This document shows, piece by piece, positions 16,591 through 25,406 of a stretch of DNA of 64,000 nt. Within the stretch, counting starts at the first letter, position 1, and the number at the start of each line of letters is the position of its first letter. Both the position numbers and the translations under genes were made by a program. Source of the DNA: Methylobacterium sp. E-045 (lineage in GTDB: Bacteria; Pseudomonadota; Alphaproteobacteria; Rhizobiales; Beijerinckiaceae). The DNA lies in the NCBI RefSeq assembly GCF_022829685.1, contig NZ_JAKSYE010000083.1:43879-107878 (forward strand). The letters are read 5' to 3'. The notes under the pieces are model-generated. The model did no database searches. It was not told where the DNA came from and saw only the letters and a program-made list of their open reading frames with translations.

Positions 16591-17574
16591 CTAACGCGCT
16601 CCCACCATGGGACGGGCCTTGTGGAACTCGCCCATCACGGCGGCGAGGAGATCGGGCGTCACGCTGACATGCTCGATCGTATCGAGCTTGCCCGCCAGTT
16701 CCTGCGCGGCGAGGCCGAGCAGGATCGCGGGCGACAGGTCGCGGTAGATGGCGACGCGCTGCGCCTCCGCCAGAACCTTGGCGCCCTCGACGAGGCGGAT
16801 GCGCTCGGCCTCCGCCACCGCCTCGACGCCCTGGGCCTCGGCGAGGCCCGCCGCTCGGCTTCGCGCGTTCTCCGCCTCCTCGGCGATGAGGAGCTTCTCC
16901 CGGCGCGCCAGTTCCGTCCGCGTGGCGAGTTCGTTCTCGGCGATGGCACGCTCCTTCTCCACGGCGAGGGCGCGACGGGAGAAGGTGGCCTCGTCGGCCT
17001 TCTGCTGCAGCGCCTCGAAGGTCGGAGTCTGCAGGGCGCGTTCGAGTTCACTGGTCGGCGCGAGGTTGGTGAGCCGCACCGACACGGCGGCGACGCCGAT
17101 CTCGGCCAGGGACTGGTCCGCCGCCAGTACGGCCTCCAGCCCCCCGCGCAGGGGTTCGGGGCCGGCATCGAGGATGGCGCGCACCGGCCTGCCGCCGAGA
17201 TATTGCAGCACCGTCTGGCTGGCGATGCCGGCTAGGCGCACCTCGATCTTCTCGATCGGCTCGCCCTGGAGCTTGCCGGTGCGAAGGCCGATGGAAAAAT
17301 CGATGCGGCTGGCCAGGCGCTCCGGATCGACCACGTGCCAGCCGATCGTCCCCTGCACGGCGACGGCCTGGAAGTCCTGACTGCGGCCACGGACGAACAG
17401 CGTCATCTCGCGGTCGTCCATCGGCACCTCGGCGATGCTCGACGTCTCGGGGCGAAACCAGAACACGAGGCCCCGGCCGCTCTGGCGGATACGGCCCCGG
17501 CGATAGCGGATGACGTGGCTGCTCGCCTCGCTCCGCAATTGCGCGATCAGGCCGATGTTGCGGATCGACGCCAT
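16591..17574 (-). CDS. SPFH/Band-7 (prohibitin-like) domain protein
   Basis: This 327-aa protein has an SPFH domain over about residues 15-190 (RYRRGRIRQSGRGLVFWFRP, VRGRSQDFQAVAVQGTIGW). A long charged Ala/Glu/Arg coiled-coil follows over about 185-265 (KERAIAENELATRTELARRE). There is no N-terminal membrane helix or signal peptide, unlike flotillins and most stomatins, so it may be a soluble or peripherally attached oligomer. It lies between the Nudix regulator (17 nt upstream) and the NAD-kinase-like gene (2 nt downstream). No NfeD partner is nearby. A scaffold function is inferred from the family. Confidence 0.85.
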   Translation of the reverse strand: MASIRNIGLIAQLRSEASSHVIRYRRGRIRQSGRGLVFWFRPETSSIAEVPMDDREMTLFVRGRSQDFQAVAVQGTIGWHVVDPERLASRIDFSIGLRTGKLQGEPIEKIEVRLAGIASQTVLQYLGGRPVRAILDAGPEPLRGGLEAVLAADQSLAEIGVAAVSVRLTNLAPTSELERALQTPTFEALQQKADEATFSRRALAVEKERAIAENELATRTELARREKLLIAEEAENARSRAAGLAEAQGVEAVAEAERIRLVEGAKVLAEAQRVAIYRDLSPAILLGLAAQELAGKLDTIEHVSVTPDLLAAVMGEFHKARPMVGAR

Positions 17575-17591
17575 GGAAACCTCCTGTTCGG

Positions 17592-18317
17592 TCAGCGGGA
17601 CGGTTGAAATCGGTAGAGTTCGGCGGGGCGAAACGACGTTCCGGCCTCGCGCGATCCGGTCGGCGCCAGCCAGCCCCGGTCGAGCATCCGGCGTCGGAAG
17701 GCCGGCTTGTTGAGCGTGGTGCCGAGCACCGCCTCGTGCACGTCCTGCAGCTGCCGCAGGGTGAAATGCTCGGGCAGGAGGGCGAAGCCCACATCCGAAT
17801 AGTCGAGCTTGCCGCGCAGCCGCAGGATCGCCATCGCCAGGATGTCGGCATGGTCGAAGGCGAGGGGCAGAACCTCCCCCTTCGCCGACACCGCCGCCAC
17901 GTCCCCCCCGGCCTCGCCCGACCAGGGCACCTCGATCCTGGCCGCGACGAGGGAGGGTGCGCGCTCCAGGGCCTCGGCGAGGGCCGCCTCCGGCAGGAGG
18001 GCGAGATAGGCCACGCTGACGATCCGCATGCGCGGATCGCGGGCAAGCGCGCCGAACGTGTAGAGCTGCTCCAGATGCACCTCGGCGATGCCCGCCTTCT
18101 CCCGCAGGACATGCAGGGCGGCCGCGTCGAGGGTCTGGTCGATCCCGACGAAGCCGCCGGGCAGTGCCCAGCGTCCGGCATGCGGATGCTGCTCGCGCTT
18201 CAGCAGCAGCGCCGCCGGGCGGCCCGCGCGCAAACCCAGCAGGACGAGATCGACGGCGAGGGCAGGGCGCTCGTAGACGGCGGGATCGTATTCGGTGAGG
18301 AATTCGGATTCGGTCAC
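17592..18317 (-). CDS. NrtR-like Nudix-domain regulator with C-terminal winged helix
   Basis: This 241-aa protein pairs an N-terminal Nudix fold (VDLVLLGLRAGRPAALLLKR, then WALPGGFVG at about 47-55) with a C-terminal winged-helix-like domain (LLPEHFTLRQLQDVHEAVLG, about 180-200). The Nudix box is degenerate: the catalytic R-E-x-x-E-E positions read L-H-V-L-R-E, so hydrolysis is unlikely and ligand sensing is favoured, as in NrtR regulators of NAD metabolism. The GTG at 18317 starts the conserved region; upstream codons have no homologous look. A near-perfect palindrome lies 26-38 nt upstream. It is the first gene of the operon with the SPFH and NAD-kinase-like genes. Confidence 0.75.
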   Translation of the reverse strand: MTESEFLTEYDPAVYERPALAVDLVLLGLRAGRPAALLLKREQHPHAGRWALPGGFVGIDQTLDAAALHVLREKAGIAEVHLEQLYTFGALARDPRMRIVSVAYLALLPEAALAEALERAPSLVAARIEVPWSGEAGGDVAAVSAKGEVLPLAFDHADILAMAILRLRGKLDYSDVGFALLPEHFTLRQLQDVHEAVLGTTLNKPAFRRRMLDRGWLAPTGSREAGTSFRPAELYRFQPSR

Positions 18318-18342
18318 GGGACCAACCTTATGTGCGTTGTGT

Positions 18343-18355
18343 ATCTTAGTTAGAT
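18343..18355. promoter_or_regulatory. Palindromic operator candidate upstream of the Nudix-SPFH-NADK-like operon
   Basis: ATCTTAGTTAGAT is an inverted repeat (ATCT-w-A-s-T-w-AGAT, only the w positions unmatched) within an AT-rich patch in otherwise GC-rich DNA. It lies 26 nt upstream of the GTG of the Nudix-type regulator, the expected place for an autoregulatory NrtR-type operator or overlapping -10 region. Confidence 0.5.
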
Positions 18356-18594
18356 GCGTTTTGCTTATAAGACAAGGGCCGAGTTCGACGTCGTCCGGAA
18401 CGATGGGGACGATCGGATCCGATAGACCCGCTTCGCCCGCTCTCACGGCCCCCGAGACGGCGGACGAAGACGCTCGCCCTTCCGCAGAGGCCAATGACGT
18501 CGGGGTGCTTCCGTGAGATCGTCGCCGGGTCCGGCCCGACCCTTGCTCCCCGACAGGCGGCGGTTCCGCCGGATCGGGGTTAGAGGAGGAAGCC

Positions 18595-18801
18595 ATGGCC
18601 GAGATGCCGAAGACGGAGCCCGCAGCGGGTGGGTTCGATGCCTATATCGATGCCGCCTCGGCCCTTCTGGGCATTCCCCTCGACCCCGCCTGGGTCGCGG
18701 CGGTGGGGGCGAACCTCACCGTGCTCCAGAGCGCCGCCGGCCTCGTCGCGGGATTTCCCCTGCCCGACGAGGCGGAGCCGGCTCCGGTCTTCACGGCGTG
18801 A
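18595..18801 (+). CDS. AtzG/HpxX-like small subunit (DUF4089)
   Basis: This 68-aa protein matches the GatC-like DUF4089 family: FDAYIDAASALLGIPLDPAW followed by VGANLTVLQSAAGLVAGFPLPDEAEPAPVF. In characterised systems such proteins wrap around the amidase AtzE, forming a heterotetramer that hydrolyses 1-carboxybiuret in cyanuric acid breakdown. HpxX of the Klebsiella uric-acid pathway is a relative. The gene has GGAGGA just upstream of its ATG, and its stop overlaps a GTG start (GTGA) of the amidase gene. Confidence 0.85.
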   Translation: MAEMPKTEPAAGGFDAYIDAASALLGIPLDPAWVAAVGANLTVLQSAAGLVAGFPLPDEAEPAPVFTA

Positions 18802-20204
18802 GCGGCGACATGAGCGATCCGAGCACGATGTACGCGGCCGACATCGCCGGGTCCGTCCGGGATGGGGCGCTCAGTGCCCGCCTCGTGGTCGAAGCCGTGC
18901 TGGCGCGCATTGCGCGGGTGGATACTGCGGTCAACGCCTTCACCGACGTGCTGGCCGAGCGCGCCCTGGGCAGGGCCGATGCCCTCGACGCGGCACGAGC
19001 CCGTGGAGAAGCGCTGGGGCCGCTGGCGGGCGTGCCCTTCGCGGTCAAGAATCTCATCGACATCGCGGGCCTGCCCACGCGGGCGGGCTCGACGATCAAC
19101 CGCGATCTCGCTCCCGCCGAACGGGACGGCGCCCTGGTGCGACGGCTCGAAGCCGCCGGGGCGATCCTCGTCGGCGGCCTCAACATGGGCGAATATGCCT
19201 ATGATTTCACGGGCGAGAACGTCCATGACGGGGCGACCCGCAACCCGCACGATCTCGGACACATGTCCGGCGGCTCGTCCGGCGGCTCGGGCGGCGCCAT
19301 CGGCGCGGGCCTCGTCCCCCTGGCCCTCGGCTCGGATACCAACGGCTCGATCCGCGTCCCCTCCGCCTTCTGCGGCTGTTTCGGCCTCAAGCCGACCTAC
19401 GGCCGGCTGACCCGGGCGGGGAGCTTCCCCTTCGTCGGAAGCCTGGATCATCTTGGGCCGATGGCGCGCAGCGCCACCGACCTCGCCCTGTCCTACGATG
19501 CCATGCAGGGGCCGGATCCGGACGACCCGGTGGCGACGACCCGCGCGCCCGATCCCGCCATGCCGAGCCTCGAAGCCGGCATCGGCGATCTGCGGATCGC
19601 CATGGCGGGCGGATACTTCGCGCGTGGCGGGGACAGCGAGGCCTTCGCGGCGGTGGAAACTCTTGCGACGGCCCTGGGCTCCGGGCGCCGGGTGGAGATC
19701 CCGCAAGCCGCGCGGGCACGGGCCGCCGCCTATCTCATCACCGCCGCCGAGGGCGCCGCCCTCCATCTCGACCGGCTGCGCACGCGCGCCGCCGATTTCG
19801 ACCCGGCCGTGCGCGACCGGCTGATCGCGGGGGCGATGATCCCGGCCCCCTTCGTCGAGCGCGCGCAGCGCTTCCGCCGCTGGTACCGGGGGGCGATGCT
19901 CGACCTGTTCCGCGAGGTCGACATCATCCTGGCCCCCTCGACCCCGTGCCGGGCGCCGAGATCGGGCCAGGTCACCTTCGAGCTCGACGGGGTGACGCTG
20001 CCGGTGCGGGCGAATATCGGTGTCTTCACCCAGCCGATCTCGTTCATCGGCCTGCCCGTGGTGGCGGTGCCGGTGCGGCTCGACGACGGCCTGCCCCTCG
20101 GCGTCCAGGTCATCGCCGCCCCGTGGCGCGAGGATCTGGCGCTTCGGGTCGCGCGGCATCTGGAACGGGACGGCGTGGTCTGCGCGCCGCACGCGATCCT
20201 GTGA
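18798..20204 (+). CDS. atzE: AtzE-family amidase (amidase signature Ser-Ser-Lys enzyme)
   Basis: This 468-aa amidase is likely active on 1-carboxybiuret, oxalurate or a related ureide. The catalytic lysine lies in GVPFAVKNLIDIAGLP. The Gly/Ser-rich signature MSGGSSGGSGGAIGAG (about residues 156-171) is followed by ALGSDTNGSIRVPSAF, which supplies the remaining serines. I take the GTG at 18798, overlapping the AtzG-like stop, as the start; the ATG at 18810 is an alternative four codons on. It is coupled by the same GTGA pattern to the HpxZ-like gene. The cyanuric acid ring-opening gene atzD is not visible nearby. Confidence 0.88.
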   Translation: MSGDMSDPSTMYAADIAGSVRDGALSARLVVEAVLARIARVDTAVNAFTDVLAERALGRADALDAARARGEALGPLAGVPFAVKNLIDIAGLPTRAGSTINRDLAPAERDGALVRRLEAAGAILVGGLNMGEYAYDFTGENVHDGATRNPHDLGHMSGGSSGGSGGAIGAGLVPLALGSDTNGSIRVPSAFCGCFGLKPTYGRLTRAGSFPFVGSLDHLGPMARSATDLALSYDAMQGPDPDDPVATTRAPDPAMPSLEAGIGDLRIAMAGGYFARGGDSEAFAAVETLATALGSGRRVEIPQAARARAAAYLITAAEGAALHLDRLRTRAADFDPAVRDRLIAGAMIPAPFVERAQRFRRWYRGAMLDLFREVDIILAPSTPCRAPRSGQVTFELDGVTLPVRANIGVFTQPISFIGLPVVAVPVRLDDGLPLGVQVIAAPWREDLALRVARHLERDGVVCAPHAIL

Positions 20205-20593
20205 GCGAGCCGATGGAGATCGATGCACCCGACGTGATCGCCGAGGTCGAGGCCGCCTTCGCGGCTTATGAGACGGCGCTCACCGGCAACGACGTGGCGA
20301 CGCTGGAAGCCCTGTTCCACGACGATCCCCGCACCATCCGCTATGGCGGGGGTGAGAACCTCTACGGCATGGACGCGATCCGTGCCTTCCGCCGCGCCCG
20401 CTCGCCGGCCGGGCTGGAACGGATCCTGTCCGATACGGTGATCTCGGCCTACGGGCGCGATACGGCGGTGGCGATGACCCTGTTCCGCCGTGACGGCTCG
20501 CCCGGCAAGGTCGGCCGGCAAAGCCAGACCTGGATCCGCTTCTCCGACGGCTGGAAGGTCGTGGCCGCGCATGTGAGCGTCATCGACGGGTAG
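20201..20593 (+). CDS. hpxZ: HpxZ/AtzH-like NTF2-fold protein (DUF3225)
   Basis: This 130-aa protein of the DUF3225 / NTF2-like type has VEAAFAAYETALTGNDVATLEALF, RYGGGENLYGMDAIRAFR, and SQTWIRFSDGWKVVAAHVS at the C-terminus. Relatives sit beside oxalurate-pathway amidases (HpxZ) and, as AtzH, beside AtzE; AtzH has been reported as a small amidohydrolase. The GTG at 20201 overlaps the amidase stop; the ATG at 20213 is the alternative. With the two preceding genes it forms a three-gene operon for breakdown of a nitrogen-rich compound. Confidence 0.85.
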   Translation: MSEPMEIDAPDVIAEVEAAFAAYETALTGNDVATLEALFHDDPRTIRYGGGENLYGMDAIRAFRRARSPAGLERILSDTVISAYGRDTAVAMTLFRRDGSPGKVGRQSQTWIRFSDGWKVVAAHVSVIDG

Positions 20594-20606
20594 GCTGCCC
20601 CCCTAG

Positions 20607-20647
20607 GCCGCCGATCCCTGGCCGGACGGAAGCGGCGAGGTTTTTTT
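20607..20647 (+). terminator. Candidate terminator after the AtzG/E/HpxZ operon
   Basis: A GCCGC/GCGGC stem (20607-20611 with 20632-20636) around a GC-rich loop is followed by GAGG and a run of seven T (20641-20647). The stem is short, so confidence is moderate. Confidence 0.45.
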
Positions 20648-20674
20648 AGCGAGCGGGAGATCCGCGGCGTCCGC

Positions 20675-21265
20675 TCACGTCTCCTGAGGCGTCTTCTCGG
20701 TGACGACGCGGCGCAGGCGTCCCTTGCGCTTCTCGTACTGGAACATCGACGTCAGGGTCGGATCGCTCGGGTCCGGTGCCGGGACCATCGGCTCCGGCTC
20801 GGGGACCGACCGGACCGCCGGGGCGGGCGCCCTCCGTTCGAGCGCGAGACGCACCACGTCGCGGTCGCGCAGGATGAGGGCCGCGATGGCGTTGTCGGCC
20901 GCCATGGTCGCGCTGGCGCCGTCGGTGAAGGTGAGCGGCAGGGTCGCGGTGGGAGTGGCCGTGGATTCGAGGACGTCGAGCCCGAGCCCCACGAAGGAGG
21001 CGGCAAAACCGAAGGGCGACGGCAATCCCTTAGTCGAGGTGGCAAGAGCGCCCTGCAGACCGCGCACGATGTCGCCGCTCCAATGGGGCTCCGGCGCCGC
21101 TTCGGTCGGCAGGCCGAGGTCGGAGAGATCCTCCACGCCACGGATATCGCCGTTGGGAAAGCGGAACACGCCGTTGTCGTAGGTGGCCACTCCCTCGCCG
21201 AAGGAGCCCGCCGTGATCCGAATATCCGTCATCGTGCCGTCCAGGCGGACGTCGACCGCCGCCAT
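20675..21265 (-). CDS. Hypothetical protein, 196 aa
   Basis: I do not recognise the family. The first half contains short beta-like stretches (IRITAGSFGEGVATYDNGVFRFPNGDI) and two Gly/Ala-rich, possibly lipophilic segments. The tail is Pro-rich (PEPEPMVPAPDPSDPT) and ends in a basic stretch (KRKGRLRRVV). No signal peptide is seen. The alternative start is the ATG at 21232. It is convergent with the hpxZ-like gene and shares orientation with selO, 43 nt downstream of it. Codon usage is like its neighbours. Confidence 0.6.
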   Translation of the reverse strand: MAAVDVRLDGTMTDIRITAGSFGEGVATYDNGVFRFPNGDIRGVEDLSDLGLPTEAAPEPHWSGDIVRGLQGALATSTKGLPSPFGFAASFVGLGLDVLESTATPTATLPLTFTDGASATMAADNAIAALILRDRDVVRLALERRAPAPAVRSVPEPEPMVPAPDPSDPTLTSMFQYEKRKGRLRRVVTEKTPQET

Positions 21266-21308
21266 CGCCTGAACCTACGCAGCCATGTGTCCGAAACAGG
21301 GCGCCGTC

Positions 21309-22739
21309 TCAGGCGATGGGTGCGGGCGCCGTGCCGTAGGCCTCCGCCATCCGGGCGATCGCATCGAGCTTGGCATGGAGCGCCGACCAGTCGTCCCGCT
21401 CGGCGATGGGATACCACAGGCTCTCGACCTCGTCGATCAGCATCGTGCAGGGCGTGGTCCCGGCGAAATACGGATGGTCGAGGCGGATGGTCTCGACCGG
21501 GGACAAGGATGCGAGGCTGGCCCGGACGGCGGCGAAATCCTCGCGCTCGTAGAAGGCGGCGGAGGGGCTCGCCGCCGCGCGACCGGAACTGGCGAGACCG
21601 CCGTACCAGTCGAAGAACGTCTGCTCGAACGGCGCCCGGCTCTTCGCGAGAAAGCCCCAGAACGCGGCGACGAAGCGGTGCAGGTCGCCCTCGTCGGCGG
21701 GCTTGGCGAGGCCGAGCCGGGCGAGCAGCGCGTCGGCGAAGGCATCCTGCAGGCTCGATCCGAAAACCTTCAGGGCGCCTTCGAGGGCGTCGCGGTCGGC
21801 GAGCGGCATCAGGCATTCCGCCAGCCGACTGAGGTTCCAGAACAGGGCCTCGGGCTGGCGGCCGAAACTGTAGAGTCCATGGACGTCGAAATAGGCGGCG
21901 GTGAAGCCCGGGTCGCTGGTCGGCGCGAAGCGCCAGGGGCCGTAATCGAAGCTCTCGCCCGTGATGTTGATGTTGTCGGTGTTCAGCACCCCGTGGACGA
22001 AGCCCGCCGCCATCCACTGGGCGCCCGTGCGGGCGACCCGCCGGCAGACCTGTTCCAGGAAGGCGACGGCACGGGGCGCGGTCTCCTCGCGCCAGGCCTC
22101 CGGCAGGTAGGTCCGCACCGCATGATCGAGGAGCTTCTCGATGTTGTGCGGCTCGTCCAGCGCCAGCAGGCGCTGGAAGCTGCCGATGCGGATATGGGAA
22201 TGACTGAGGCGCACCAGAACGCTGGACCGGGTGGGCGAGGGCTCGTCGCCCCGCTCCAGGTCCTCGCCGGTCTCGATCAGGCTGAAGCTCTTCGAGGTGT
22301 CGACGCCCAGGGCCTCGAGCATGGCGGTGGCGAGGATCTCGCGCATGCCCCCCTTCAGGGTCAGGCGGCCATCGGCGGTGCGCGACCACGGCGTCGTGCC
22401 GCTGCCCTTGGTGGCGAGATCGAGGAGGCGCCCATCCGCGAGGTCGTAAAGCTGCGCGAACAGGAAGCCGCGCCCATCGCCGAGATCCGGGTTGTAGGAG
22501 CGGAACTGATGGCCGTGATAGCGCAACGCCAAAGGCTGGGGCAGGCTGCCGGCGAGGGGCTGGAACCGGCCGAAATGTGCGACCCACGCCTCGTCGGACA
22601 GGCCGTCGAGTCCCACCCGTGCCGACCAGGGCCGGTTCCGGTAGCGCAGGATCGTCTTCGGGAAATCGGCGGCCGCGACGACGTCGTAGAAATCGGGGCC
22701 GAGTTCGGCATGCTTCGCGGCGGTGCGGGGTGATGACAT
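21309..22739 (-). CDS. selO: SelO/YdiU-type protein adenylyltransferase
   Basis: This 476-aa pseudokinase-fold enzyme transfers AMP to protein hydroxyl groups. Family motifs are RYHGHQF (about 73-79), LGDGRGFLFAQL, KGSGTTPWSRTADGRLTLKGG (nucleotide-binding, about 110-130), REIL, and VHGVLNTDNINITGESFDYGP (metal-binding Asn/Asp region, about 248-268). The length is typical. The selenocysteine found near the C-terminus of some SelO proteins is absent here, as in most bacteria. It is transcribed in the same direction as the P-loop kinase gene upstream, 100 nt away. Confidence 0.93.
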   Translation of the reverse strand: MSSPRTAAKHAELGPDFYDVVAAADFPKTILRYRNRPWSARVGLDGLSDEAWVAHFGRFQPLAGSLPQPLALRYHGHQFRSYNPDLGDGRGFLFAQLYDLADGRLLDLATKGSGTTPWSRTADGRLTLKGGMREILATAMLEALGVDTSKSFSLIETGEDLERGDEPSPTRSSVLVRLSHSHIRIGSFQRLLALDEPHNIEKLLDHAVRTYLPEAWREETAPRAVAFLEQVCRRVARTGAQWMAAGFVHGVLNTDNINITGESFDYGPWRFAPTSDPGFTAAYFDVHGLYSFGRQPEALFWNLSRLAECLMPLADRDALEGALKVFGSSLQDAFADALLARLGLAKPADEGDLHRFVAAFWGFLAKSRAPFEQTFFDWYGGLASSGRAAASPSAAFYEREDFAAVRASLASLSPVETIRLDHPYFAGTTPCTMLIDEVESLWYPIAERDDWSALHAKLDAIARMAEAYGTAPAPIA

Positions 22740-22839
22740 GGGCGAGCGCGGGTTCCTACGAGGGCGGCCGGGACCCTAGCGAGGGCGGGCCGGCGATGAC
22801 AGCCATCCCCGACGGATGCGAACGCCCATCGAAGGAGGG

Positions 22840-23334
22840 TCACGCCCCTCCGAACCGGCGCTGCTCCGCCCGGCCCGACAGGATCACGACCTGGCCGGGA
22901 AACCGCCCGATCATGGCGAGGTTCCGGGCCCGCCTCTTGCGGTTCCAAGTCCAGACGTAGCGCAGGAACTCGGTATCGAGCCGTTCCGGGCATCCGCGCG
23001 CCGCATCCGGCCGCACCCGGCCGTAGCTCGCCGCCAGGCGGCGGATCACGCGCGCCATCGTCAGCCAGGCCGGCAGATCGAGATAGACCAGGGTGTCCGC
23101 CGCCTCGAAGCGCGGCCCGATCACGTCCGTGTAGTTCCCGTCGATGATCCAGCGGGGGAGGGCCGCGAGACGCTCGACCTCGGCACGGAACTCTTCCACC
23201 GGCACGGGCTCCCAGCCCGGACGGAAATAGGCCTGGTCGAGATGGAAGACGGGCAGGTGACGGGCGGCGCCGAGGCGCCGCGCCAGTGTCGATTTCCCGC
23301 TTCCGGGTGGCCCCATGACGATGACGCGCTGCAT
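22840..23334 (-). CDS. Adenylate-kinase-like P-loop ATPase
   Basis: This 164-aa P-loop protein starts with a Walker A motif (GPPGSGKST, residues 8-16) and continues with HLDQAYFRPGWEPVP, RWIIDGNYTD (the conserved W-x-x-x-G-N-Y segment) and an Arg-rich lid region. It belongs to the group often labelled DNA topology modulation protein FlaR or shikimate-kinase-like. The substrate is unknown. It follows the chemoreceptor gene in the same orientation, 81 nt away. Confidence 0.8.
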   Translation of the reverse strand: MQRVIVMGPPGSGKSTLARRLGAARHLPVFHLDQAYFRPGWEPVPVEEFRAEVERLAALPRWIIDGNYTDVIGPRFEAADTLVYLDLPAWLTMARVIRRLAASYGRVRPDAARGCPERLDTEFLRYVWTWNRKRRARNLAMIGRFPGQVVILSGRAEQRRFGGA

Positions 23335-23415
23335 CCGTGAGGCCTACCGCGCCGGGGGCGGATCTCACCAGTCGGGGAGGGGGGTCGGCGCTCCCGCAAA
23401 GGAGGCCAGCCCCGG

Positions 23416-25104
23416 TCAGGCCGCGCGGATCGTCGCGAGGAAGCGACCCAGTTCGGCGTTGAGATGCTCGGACTGCCGCGACAGCTCCGATGCCGCGCCG
23501 AGCACCTGGCCGGCGGCGGCGCCGGTCTCCTCGGCGGCGCCGGCCACGCCCGCGATGTTCACCGTGACCTCGCCCGTGCCGGTGGCGGCCTGGGACACGT
23601 TGCGCACGATCTCCTGCGTGGCGGCGCCCTGCTCCTCCACCGCGGCGGCGATCGTGGTGGCGACGGCGCTGATCTCCTGGATGCGGGTGGTGATGCTGCC
23701 GATCGCCGAGACCGCCTGATCGGTGGAGCCCTGGACCGAGGCGATGTGGCCGCCGATCTCCTCGGTCGCCCTGGCCGTCTGGTTGGCGAGTTCCTTCACC
23801 TCGGCGGCGACAACGGCGAAGCCGCGCCCCGACTCACCGGCGCGGGCCGCCTCGATGGTCGCGTTCAGGGCCAGGAGGTTGGTCTGGCCCGCGATGGCGC
23901 TGATCATCGTCACCACGTCGCCGATCTTCGCAACGGCACTGTTCAGGTCCTTCACGAGCAGAGCGGTCCGGGCGGTTTCCTCGACGGCGACGTGGGCAAG
24001 GCTGGCCGAGGCGCTGACCTGACGGCCGATTTCCTGCACCGACGAGCCGAGTTCCTCGGCGGCGGCCGCCACGGTGGTGACGTTCGCGGCGGCCTGTTCC
24101 GCCGCGGCGGCGACGCCGGTGGATTGCGCGGCGGTCTCCGTCGCGGTGCCGGCCATGCTCTGCGCGGTGGCCTGCAGCTCCGTCGCCGAACTGGACACGC
24201 TCTGGATGATCCCGCCGATGGCACTCTCGAATCCGTCAGCCATGGACCGCATGGCGGCCTTGCGCTGTGCGTCCGCGCCGGCGCGGGCCAGGGCGTTCTC
24301 GTCTTCCAGGGCCTTCATCCGGTTCAGTCCGTCCTTGAACACCTGCACGGCGTCGGCGATGCGCCCGATCTCCGTTCTGACGTTCTGGTGCGGGATGGTC
24401 ACCGACAGGTCGCCGGCGGCAAGCGCCTGCATCGGCTGCACCACGGAATCGATGCCACGGCTCACGCCGCGGATGATCATGAAGGCGGACAGGACGGACA
24501 GGAGGACGGCGACGACGATGCCGACGATGCCCAGGGTCCGGGCCTCTTCGAAGACCGTCTTGCTGCGTGCCTGCGCCTGATCCGCTCCGGCATTGTTCAG
24601 GTTCACCAGCTTTTCGAGGGCGTCCGACATGCCCCGGCGGATGGTGATCCCCTTGTTCTCATAGAAGGAGTAGGCCTGCGCCTTCTCGCCGTTGCGGGAC
24701 ATGTCCAGGATGGTCTGACGGATGGCGGCGAATTTGGCGGCCTCGCGCACGAAGGTCTCGTAGAGTTCGCGCTCTTCGGGAGAGGAGATCAACCGCTCGT
24801 AGGCGACCTTCTTGTCGTCGAGCTTCTTTCCGAACCGCACGAGGTCGCCCTCGATGGTCGCCAGCCTCTGGGGGTCGGTTTCCTGCGTGTGGCGCAGCAT
24901 GACGCCGTTGTTGCGAGCCGTCATCGTATCGATCTCGCCGAGGACACGAATGCTCGGAAGCCAGTTGTTTTCGATCTCGAGCGCTTGCTCGCGCATGCGT
25001 TGCGTACTGACGATCCCGAGTACTCCCAGGCCGATGACGAACAACGTGAGGAGGGAGAAGACGGCGACGAGCTTGGCACGAATCGAAAGCGTCTGGATCG
25101 ACAT
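23416..25104 (-). CDS. Methyl-accepting chemotaxis protein (4HB-type sensor)
   Basis: This 562-aa chemoreceptor has a first transmembrane helix at about residues 12-33 and a periplasmic four-helix-bundle sensor at about 35-185 ([18 protein letters not shown] is typical). A second membrane helix at about 192-213 is followed by HAMP to about residue 270 and a long signalling coiled coil. The signalling hairpin tip is [20 protein letters not shown]. The ATG at 25104 has AGGAAGAGG just upstream. No chemotaxis genes are adjacent, so it is an orphan receptor; the ligand is unknown. Confidence 0.93.
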   Translation of the reverse strand: MSIQTLSIRAKLVAVFSLLTLFVIGLGVLGIVSTQRMREQALEIENNWLPSIRVLGEIDTMTARNNGVMLRHTQETDPQRLATIEGDLVRFGKKLDDKKVAYERLISSPEERELYETFVREAAKFAAIRQTILDMSRNGEKAQAYSFYENKGITIRRGMSDALEKLVNLNNAGADQAQARSKTVFEEARTLGIVGIVVAVLLSVLSAFMIIRGVSRGIDSVVQPMQALAAGDLSVTIPHQNVRTEIGRIADAVQVFKDGLNRMKALEDENALARAGADAQRKAAMRSMADGFESAIGGIIQSVSSSATELQATAQSMAGTATETAAQSTGVAAAAEQAAANVTTVAAAAEELGSSVQEIGRQVSASASLAHVAVEETARTALLVKDLNSAVAKIGDVVTMISAIAGQTNLLALNATIEAARAGESGRGFAVVAAEVKELANQTARATEEIGGHIASVQGSTDQAVSAIGSITTRIQEISAVATTIAAAVEEQGAATQEIVRNVSQAATGTGEVTVNIAGVAGAAEETGAAAGQVLGAASELSRQSEHLNAELGRFLATIRAA

Positions 25105-25406
25105 GATAACCTCTTCCTGATCGCGGGCCACGACGATCAGCCTTTACTTGGGATATGACATTCCAGCCGAACGGTTAACAATCGCTTGGTGTAATCGGAC
25201 ATTCTTCAACATCGGCGCAGCATAGGTTTATCGACGGGACGGACGGAGAATGCGCGCGCCTCCCCCCCGATACCCCTCGTCTCCGCCTCGCCGCTGCCGA
25301 TACCGGTCCGCGGCGTCCCACGGGCGCAAGCCCCCGTCCGACCACATTCGCCTTGCATAGGCGGCACGTCATGGCGCCGCGCGCGCCGGCGAAGGAGAGG
25401 ATGGTC
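25105..25406. promoter_or_regulatory. Divergent intergenic region, chemoreceptor / kdsD
   Basis: This 302-nt stretch between divergent genes must carry the promoters of both. The half nearest the chemoreceptor (25130-25240) is relatively AT-rich and holds a TTTACTTGGGATATGA patch. I recognise no defined operator or RNA element. Confidence 0.35.
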
